A stretch of 36,696 bases of DNA from Saccharopolyspora aridisoli (lineage in GTDB: Bacteria > Actinomycetota > Actinomycetes > Mycobacteriales > Pseudonocardiaceae), in assembly GCF_004348445.1 (NCBI RefSeq), contig NZ_SMKV01000047.1:1-36696 (forward strand). Reading direction: 5' to 3'. Positions 28,880 to 36,696 of the stretch are shown one piece after another. How positions within the stretch are numbered: position 1 is the stretch's first letter; every line of letters begins with the position of its first letter. Both the position numbers and the translations under genes were made by a program. The notes beneath the pieces were generated by a model. That model did no database searches, was not told the DNA's origin, and was given only the letters and a program-made list of their open reading frames with translations.

Positions 28880-29400
28880 TGGAACGGTTGTTGTGGGTGC
28901 TCGCGCTCGCCGCGTTGGCGGCGCTGGTGTTCTTCGGGATGCGACGCGGCTGGCTGGCCCGAGCCCGACGACAGGCGGCCGAGCTGCCTCCCTTCCCGGA
29001 GCGGCCGGCCGATCCCGGCGCCGAGACCCTGACCCCCGCCACCGGCATGTACATCGGCACGACCAGCGCCGATGACTGGCAGGACCGCATCGCGGTCGGC
29101 GACATCGGGCACCGCGCCAACGGAACCGCGCACCTGCACGCCAGCGGCCTGCTGATCGAGCGCGACGGCGCTTCGGCGGTGTGGATCCCGGCGGAGTCCG
29201 TGGTGGACGCCCGGCTGGACCACAAGCTGGCCAACAAGGTCGTGCCCGGGGCCGGTCTGGTGGTGGTCACCTGGCGGCTCGGCGATCAACTGCTGGACAC
29301 CGGATTCCGAGGCGACGACAAGCAAGCGCAGACCGAGTGGGTCGAGGCGATCCGATCGCTGCCCGCTCACACGACTTCGAACGAGTCGGAGGACGGATGA
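28879..29400 (+). CDS. Membrane-anchored protein of the actinobacterial pyr operon (PH-like domain)
   Basis: A 173-residue protein with one N-terminal membrane segment (about residues 2-22) and a soluble, mostly beta domain ([18 protein letters not shown] ... [17 protein letters not shown]). A gene of this type sits between pyrC and carA in mycobacteria (Rv1382) and relatives, where its product is annotated as an export or membrane protein of unknown role. Conserved position suggests a link with pyrimidine metabolism or shared expression only. ATG 28879 shares a base with the pyrC stop; its own stop overlaps the mini-ORF start at 29397. Confidence 0.82.
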   Translation: MERLLWVLALAALAALVFFGMRRGWLARARRQAAELPPFPERPADPGAETLTPATGMYIGTTSADDWQDRIAVGDIGHRANGTAHLHASGLLIERDGASAVWIPAESVVDARLDHKLANKVVPGAGLVVVTWRLGDQLLDTGFRGDDKQAQTEWVEAIRSLPAHTTSNESEDG

Positions 29401-29474
29401 ACGACGTTCTCGCAGCTGTTCATCCGACCGACCGGGGCGTGGGCATCCCCACGCCAGCACAGGAGGAGAAATGA
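29397..29474 (+). CDS. Mini-ORF / possible leader peptide before carA (25 residues)
   Basis: An ATG overlapping the upstream stop (ATGA at 29397-29400), with GGAGG 4 bases before it, opens a 25-residue frame whose TGA overlaps the carA start (ATGA at 29471-29474). The peptide [18 protein letters not shown] is followed by seven more residues and has no known domain. A GC-rich hairpin (29436-29455) lies inside the ORF, so ribosome position could affect it. Coupling ORF, leader peptide or chance are all possible. Confidence 0.35.
   Translation: MNDVLAAVHPTDRGVGIPTPAQEEK
29436..29455 (+). promoter_or_regulatory. Hairpin just upstream of carA
   Basis: An 8-bp stem GGCGTGGG/CCCACGCC with a four-base loop. 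It ends 5 bases before the AGGAGGAG ribosome-binding site of carA. There is no T-run. It may modulate access to carA or help set the carA/pyrC expression ratio. Confidence 0.4.
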
Positions 29475-30598
29475 CCGCGTACACACCGGCCGCGTTGGTG
29501 CTGGAAGACGGCCGGATCTTCCGCGGGGAGGCTTACGGCAAGGTGGGCCGCACCCTCGGGGAGGTCGTGTTCACCACGGGCATGACCGGCTACCAGGAGA
29601 CGCTGACGGACCCGTCCTACCACCGGCAGATCGTGGTGCAGACGGCGCCGCAGATCGGCAACACCGGCTGGAACGACGAGGACGACGAGTCGGACAAGAT
29701 CTGGGTCGCCGGCTACGCCGTGCGCGACCCCGCCCGTCGCCCGTCGAACTGGCGCTCCACCCGCAGCTTGGACGACGAGCTGACCAACCAGGGCATCGTC
29801 GGCATCTCCGGGATCGACACCCGCACCCTGACGCGCCACGTGCGCGAGCTGGGCGCGATGCGCGGCGGCATCTTCTCGGGCTCCGAGCTGGTCTCGGACG
29901 AGCAGATGGTGGCCGCGGTGAAGGACTCCTCGGAGATGGTCGGCGCGTCCCTGGCGGGTGACGTCACCACCGGCGAGACCTACGTGATCCCGGCCAAGGG
30001 CCAGAAGCGGTTCACGGTGGCCGCGCTGGACATGGGCATCAAGGCGAACACGCCGCGGATGATGGCCGAGCGCGGCATCGAGATCCACGTGATGCCGCTG
30101 GCGTCCACGGTGGACGAGATCCTGGAGATCGCGCCGGACGGGCTGTTCCTGTCCAACGGTCCCGGTGACCCGGCGACCACGGACGCGCAGGTCGAGCTGA
30201 CCCGCCAGGCCCTGGACCGGAAGCTGCCGCTGTTCGGCATCTGCTTCGGCAACCAGGTCCTCGGTCGCGCGCTGGGCCGCGGCACCTACAAGCTGCAGTA
30301 CGGCCACCGGGGCATCAACATCCCGGTCATCGACCAGGAGACCGGCAGGGTCGCGATCACCGCGCAGAACCACGGTTTCGCCGTGGAAGGCGAGCCGGGC
30401 GAGGAGTTCGACACCGACTTCGGCCGCGCGATCGTGTCCCACCACTGCGCCAACGACGGCGCCGTCGAAGGCTTGCGGCTGCTGGGCGGCCCGGCCTTCT
30501 CCGTTCAGTACCACCCCGAGGCGGCGGCCGGACCCCACGACGCCGCACCGCTCTTCGACCGTTTCGTAGACCTCATGTCGGAATCGAGCAAGTCATGA
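29471..30598 (+). CDS. carA: Carbamoyl phosphate synthase small chain
   Basis: Glutaminase subunit that delivers ammonia to CarB, 375 residues. The N-terminal domain contains [17 protein letters not shown]. The class I amidotransferase triad is Cys258 in GICFGNQ, His348 and Glu350 in [15 protein letters not shown] 29471 follows AGGAGGAG. Its stop overlaps the ATG of a 47-codon mini-ORF (ATGA at 30595-30598), not carB directly. Confidence 0.97.
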   Translation: MTAYTPAALVLEDGRIFRGEAYGKVGRTLGEVVFTTGMTGYQETLTDPSYHRQIVVQTAPQIGNTGWNDEDDESDKIWVAGYAVRDPARRPSNWRSTRSLDDELTNQGIVGISGIDTRTLTRHVRELGAMRGGIFSGSELVSDEQMVAAVKDSSEMVGASLAGDVTTGETYVIPAKGQKRFTVAALDMGIKANTPRMMAERGIEIHVMPLASTVDEILEIAPDGLFLSNGPGDPATTDAQVELTRQALDRKLPLFGICFGNQVLGRALGRGTYKLQYGHRGINIPVIDQETGRVAITAQNHGFAVEGEPGEEFDTDFGRAIVSHHCANDGAVEGLRLLGGPAFSVQYHPEAAAGPHDAAPLFDRFVDLMSESSKS

Positions 30599-30737
30599 AC
30601 TGCGTCGTGCCAAGCCGAGTCGTGAACAACGGAATCTCAGGGGGACGTGACGTCGAGCGACCCGCGGAGATCTCGAGACGAGAGATGCCGCTGAACGTCA
30701 CCACCACTGCGAATCGCGGAGAGGCGGTACTGCGCTG

Positions 30738-30738
<1 letters not shown>
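30595..30738 (+). CDS. Mini-ORF filling the carA-carB gap (47 residues)
   Basis: The ATG overlaps the carA stop, and the TGA shares an A with the carB ATG (TGATG at 30736-30740). The length, 47 residues, equals that of the pyrB-pyrC mini-[12 protein letters not shown] occupies residues 36-44 in both, and RDVER occurs here at residues 18-22. The rest of the two peptides differs. No strong Shine-Dalgarno precedes it. No domain is recognised. It may be a real small protein, a coupling device, or a copy of a dispersed repeat that remains open. Confidence 0.38.
30706..30727 (+). repeat. 22-bp identical repeat containing the carB Shine-Dalgarno
   Basis: Identical to 27552-27573. Its GGAGAGG (30718-30724) is the only ribosome-binding site visible for carB, 13 bases before the ATG, a rather long spacing. 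Confidence 0.85.
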
Positions 30739-34049
<3,311 letters not shown>

Positions 34050-34055
34050 GCGACG

Positions 34056-34907
34056 ATGCCTGATACTCCGCTGCGCGCCGGCTTCGGCGCCCGGCTCGCC
34101 ACTGCGGTGAGCCGGCGCGGGCCGCTGTGCGTGGGCATCGACCCGCACCCGTCGCTGCTGCACGCCTGGCAGCTGGGGGAGAGCCCGCAGGCCCTGGAGC
34201 GGTTCGCCATGACCGTGGTGGAGGCGCTGGCCGACCGGGTGGCGCTGCTCAAGCCGCAGTCGGCGTTCTTCGAGGCCTACGGGTCGGCGGGCGTGGCGGT
34301 GCTGGAGAAGGTGATCGCGGAGTCGCAGCAGGCCGGTGCGCTGGTGCTGCTGGACGTCAAGCGCGGCGACATCGGCTCGACGATGACGGCCTACGCGATG
34401 GCCTACCTCGACGAGCGCGCCCCGCTGGCGACCGACGCGATCACGGTCTCGCCGTACCTCGGCTACGGCTCGCTGGCCCCGGCCATCGGCCTGGCCGAGC
34501 AGAACGGCAGGGGCGTGTTCGTGCTGGCCCGCACCTCCAACCCGGAGGGCGTGGGCCTGCAGCAGTCGGTCCACGGCAGCGGCGACACCGTCGGCCAGTA
34601 CATCGTGGACTCCGCGGCGGAGACCAACCTGGGAAAGGAACCGATGGGTCACGTGGGCGTGGTGGCAGGTGCCACCATCCCACCGGGGGAGCTGGACTTC
34701 TCCGACCTCAACGGCCCCATCCTCGCCCCGGGCCTCGGCGCCCAGGGCGCCACGGTCCGAGATCTCAAGGGGGTCTTCGGCCGCGCCCTGCCGCACGTCC
34801 TCCCGACCACGTCGAGGGACGTCCTCCGCCACGGCCCAGAGGTGAAGTCGCTGCGAGACACCCACACCCGCCTCGCGGACGAGATCAACCGCCAGCTCAA
34901 CGACTGA
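34056..34907 (+). CDS. pyrF: Orotidine 5'-phosphate decarboxylase, type 2
   Basis: Decarboxylates OMP to UMP, last step of de novo pyrimidine synthesis. The 283-residue length and the motifs VGIDPHPSLL, LLKPQSAFFEAYG and the catalytic LDVKRGDIGSTM place it in the longer actinobacterial type 2 group. ATG 34056 starts 6 bases after the carB stop. The gene ends the operon, and a very strong hairpin follows 5 bases later. pyrD and pyrE are not in the window. Confidence 0.96.
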   Translation: MPDTPLRAGFGARLATAVSRRGPLCVGIDPHPSLLHAWQLGESPQALERFAMTVVEALADRVALLKPQSAFFEAYGSAGVAVLEKVIAESQQAGALVLLDVKRGDIGSTMTAYAMAYLDERAPLATDAITVSPYLGYGSLAPAIGLAEQNGRGVFVLARTSNPEGVGLQQSVHGSGDTVGQYIVDSAAETNLGKEPMGHVGVVAGATIPPGELDFSDLNGPILAPGLGAQGATVRDLKGVFGRALPHVLPTTSRDVLRHGPEVKSLRDTHTRLADEINRQLND

Positions 34908-34912
34908 TCTGA

Positions 34913-34964
34913 GCGCAACACCCGTCCCCGGCGCGACGCCTCGCGCCGGGGACGGGTGTTGCGC
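34913..34964 (+). terminator. Terminator of the pyr operon
   Basis: A perfect 24-bp stem (34913-34936 with 34941-34964) closes a four-base CGCC loop, starting 5 bases after the pyrF stop. No T-run follows. It is the longest perfect stem found in the window. Confidence 0.92.
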
Positions 34965-35189
34965 GTCGAGCTCTCGTTGTCGTCGAGTCGCGGCGAAGCT
35001 GCGGTGCGCTGATCGAACTTCGCGCGAAATGTGGGTGAACTGCTCCGTTCGGGTGATCGTCGCTGGCCGCCCTTCGGTGGCGCTCCGAACCTCCCCGTCG
35101 TGGCCGGAGTCCTTTGAGCAGCGGGATTTCTTCCGGGATCACCCGTGTCCGGTCGGCTCGTTGGAGGGGGTGCAAGCTGGTGATCGCGG

Positions 35190-35202
35190 AGTGATCTTCA
35201 CC
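35190..35202. promoter_or_regulatory. BldD-box-like inverted repeat on the kinase promoter
   Basis: AGTGATCTTCACC is an exact match to the consensus AGTGA(n)TCACC described for early BldD targets, with a 3-base spacer. It ends 3 bases before the putative -10 element of the kinase gene. It does not fit the later chromatin-derived consensus (NTNACNCWGNGTNAN), so the assignment is tentative. Confidence 0.45.
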
Positions 35203-35205
35203 CGT

Positions 35206-35211
35206 TAGGGT
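35206..35211 (+). promoter_or_regulatory. -10 element of the kinase-lipoprotein operon
   Basis: TAGGGT lies 33 bases before the ATG at 35244, which has GGAGGG 8 bases upstream. No -35 box is evident. Confidence 0.4.
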
Positions 35212-35243
35212 CGCTGTGTTGAGGGGTTCGGAGGGTTGGCTCG

Positions 35244-36326
35244 ATGACCGACGATGCTCCGCTGCTGGGCGCGCGGTACCGGTTGGGGTCTCGTCTCGGT
35301 GGCGGCGGGATGGCCGACGTGCACCGGGCGATGGACACCCGCCTGCAGCGGTTGGTCGCGGCCAAGGTCTTCCGCTCGGCGACCGATGAGCTGGGGCGCA
35401 AGCGCTTCGCGGAGGAAGCGCGGATCCTGGCGGGGCTGAGCCACCCGGGTCTGGTGACGGTGCACGACTTCAGCGCCGACGAGGACGAGCTGTTCCTGAT
35501 CATGGAGTTGATCGAGGGCGGCACGCTGGCCGACGTCACCGAGGCCGGGCCGATGCGTGCCGAGGACGTCGCCGACATCGGCGGCAAGCTCGCCGACGTG
35601 CTGGCCTACGTGCACGGCAACGACGTCGTGCACCGCGACGTCAAACCCACCAACGTCCTCATCGGCAACGACGGCCGTGCCTACCTGGCCGACTTCGGTG
35701 TGTCGCGACTGGCCGACGCGGCAGGCCGGCTGACCGACTCGCGCATGGTCGTCGGCACCACCACCTACATGGCTCCGGAGCAGGTTTCCGGTGGTGACGT
35801 GGGGTTCCCGGCGGACGTGTACGCGCTGGGCCTGGTGCTGCTGGAGTGCGTGACGGGCCGCGTGGAGTACCCGGGCGGGCCGGACGCCGCGGTGGCGCGG
35901 CTGGTCCGCCCGCCGCAGATCCCGTTCGGCATTCCCGCTCGCCTGCGACGCGGTCTGCTGGCGATGCTCGCCGCCGACCCGGCGCGCCGCATCACCGCCG
36001 AGCAGGCCGGGGACCTGCTCAACGGCCGCACCACCGAGGTCATCGCCCCAGTCCCGCCGCCGCTGCCCGCACCACCGCCGCGCATCCCGCAGCAGCGGGC
36101 GCACCGCCCGCTGACGCAGTCGATGCCGATCCAGCCGCAACCCTCGCGCCCACCCGCCGCACCGATCGCGGTCGGGTTGCTGGTGGTGGTGACCCTGGCC
36201 GCGCTCATCGTCGCATTCTGGACCGAGAGATCTGAAACGCCCGGATTACCACCGGTTTCCGGAAGCCCCGGCGTGGATCGGTTGCCCGTGGACCTGGCGA
36301 ACCTGGAGAGGCTGGTGCGTGGATGA
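35244..36326 (+). CDS. Membrane-anchored Ser/Thr protein kinase
   Basis: Hanks-type kinase, 360 residues. The glycine-rich loop GGGGMADVH, the ATP-anchoring Lys in VAAKVF, the catalytic HRDVKPTN (about residue 129), DFG (about 149), the TTTYMAPEQ activation-loop end and the DVYALG helix are all intact, so it should be active. After a Pro-rich linker (about 263-303), one membrane segment (about 306-326) leads to an outer tail of only about 34 residues, with no PASTA or other sensor domain. ATG 35244. Its stop overlaps the lipoprotein start (ATGA at 36323-36326), so that protein may supply the missing sensor. Confidence 0.92.
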   Translation: MTDDAPLLGARYRLGSRLGGGGMADVHRAMDTRLQRLVAAKVFRSATDELGRKRFAEEARILAGLSHPGLVTVHDFSADEDELFLIMELIEGGTLADVTEAGPMRAEDVADIGGKLADVLAYVHGNDVVHRDVKPTNVLIGNDGRAYLADFGVSRLADAAGRLTDSRMVVGTTTYMAPEQVSGGDVGFPADVYALGLVLLECVTGRVEYPGGPDAAVARLVRPPQIPFGIPARLRRGLLAMLAADPARRITAEQAGDLLNGRTTEVIAPVPPPLPAPPPRIPQQRAHRPLTQSMPIQPQPSRPPAAPIAVGLLVVVTLAALIVAFWTERSETPGLPPVSGSPGVDRLPVDLANLERLVRG

Positions 36327-36679
36327 ACCGATTGCTGCCCGTCCTGCTCCTGGTCGGGTTCGTGCTGGTCGGCTGCGGTGACGACCCGCAGGTGCGGGCG
36401 CGGTTGAGCGCGCGCGTCGCCGAGGTGAAGGCCGCAGCCTTGGCGCACAACCGCCTGGACACCGAGACCGCGCTCGCCGCGCTGCATCGCGAGATCGCCG
36501 AGGCGGTCGCCGACGGCGCGCTGGACTCCGACATCGCCGGGTCCATCATGGTCGCCGCCGACCGGGTCGCCGAGGACGTGCGCACGATCCCGGCGTCCGG
36601 TTCGGTCCCGGTCACCGTGACGGTGGAACCGCCGGGACCCCGCAGCGGAGACAAGGAGTCACGAGCCGGCGACGGCTGA
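36323..36679 (+). CDS. Small lipoprotein coupled to the kinase
   Basis: A 118-residue predicted lipoprotein: signal MNRLLPVLLLVGFVL, lipobox LVGC with Cys at residue 18, then a helical domain (ARLSARVAEVKAAALAHNRL ... ALHREIAEAVADGALDS) and a Pro/Gly-rich polar tail. No domain family was recognised. The four-base overlap with the kinase gene implies coupled translation and fairly equal amounts. A role as an extracytoplasmic partner of the kinase is inferred from context only. Confidence 0.78.
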   Translation: MNRLLPVLLLVGFVLVGCGDDPQVRARLSARVAEVKAAALAHNRLDTETALAALHREIAEAVADGALDSDIAGSIMVAADRVAEDVRTIPASGSVPVTVTVEPPGPRSGDKESRAGDG

Positions 36680-36696
36680 CCCACCCCCTGAACGCC

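Larger units (their letters stand above)
34908..35243. other. Intergenic region between pyrF and the kinase gene
   Basis: A 336-base gap. It holds the pyr terminator at its left end and, at its right end, the kinase promoter with an overlapping BldD-like site. Between about 34965 and 35185, no gene, repeat or clear structure was recognised. Confidence 0.7.

Noticed and set aside
34965..35185. A possible further copy of the dispersed repeat between pyrF and the kinase
   Set aside because: Only a short run around CCGCTGCTCAA on the minus strand resembles the flank of copy R1; there is no extended alignment.

Overview
The window reads as the chromosome of a high-GC actinobacterium, most likely a member of the Pseudonocardiaceae close to Saccharopolyspora. 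This rests on codon use, frequent GTG starts, BldD beside the pyrimidine operon, and an alaS-ruvX-mltG-aroE ... aroC-aroK-aroB-aroQ-pepQ-efp-nusB backbone shared in outline with mycobacteria and Streptomyces. No search could be run, so the genus is an inference. The first 19 bases are a near-perfect Tn5/Nextera mosaic end, so the window starts at a contig end carrying sequencing adapter.

Layout. 29-3290: rarA, a D-2-hydroxyacid dehydrogenase and two small membrane-anchored proteins (DUF948 and DUF6167-like). 3374-8559: alaS, ruvX, mltG and aroE in a tightly overlapping run. 8783-12148: an N-acetylglucosamine phosphotransferase block. ptsH, the EIIC permease and a DasR-like GntR regulator lie on the minus strand, divergent from genes for EIIB and EIIA; a good DasR operator lies between the two arms and a strong terminator follows the EIIA gene. 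12297-17757: an A24 prepilin peptidase, then aroC-aroK-aroB-aroQ and a coupled beta-propeller lipoprotein. 17763-22362: an accessory stretch with a DUF4232 lipoprotein, a divergent GlxA-type regulator/MFS transporter pair, a spermidine-synthase-like protein and ogt. 22542-24750: pepQ, efp and nusB. 25145-25633: bldD on the minus strand. 25922-34907: the pyrimidine operon pyrR-pyrB-pyrC-membrane protein-carA-carB-pyrF, closed by a 24-bp perfect hairpin. 35244-36679: a membrane Ser/Thr kinase overlapping a small lipoprotein gene.

The genes form a few pathway blocks. aroE, aroC, aroK, aroB and aroQ cover most of the shikimate pathway. pyrB, pyrC, carA, carB and pyrF supply all of de novo UMP synthesis except PyrD and PyrE, and PyrR probably controls them through an RNA motif beside its own ribosome-binding site. 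HPr, EIIA, EIIB and EIIC make up a GlcNAc phosphorelay that lacks only Enzyme I. BldD, the c-di-GMP-responsive developmental regulator, is encoded here, and a match to its older consensus sits on the kinase promoter.

The least explained structures are two 47-codon mini-ORFs that exactly fill the pyrB-pyrC and carA-carB gaps and carry the same nine-residue motif at the same position; a dispersed intergenic repeat in at least three gaps; an orphan CebR-type palindrome; and an EF-P whose loop reads PGKGG where actinobacteria usually have PGKGP. No CRISPR array, rRNA, tRNA, phage or insertion sequence was recognised.
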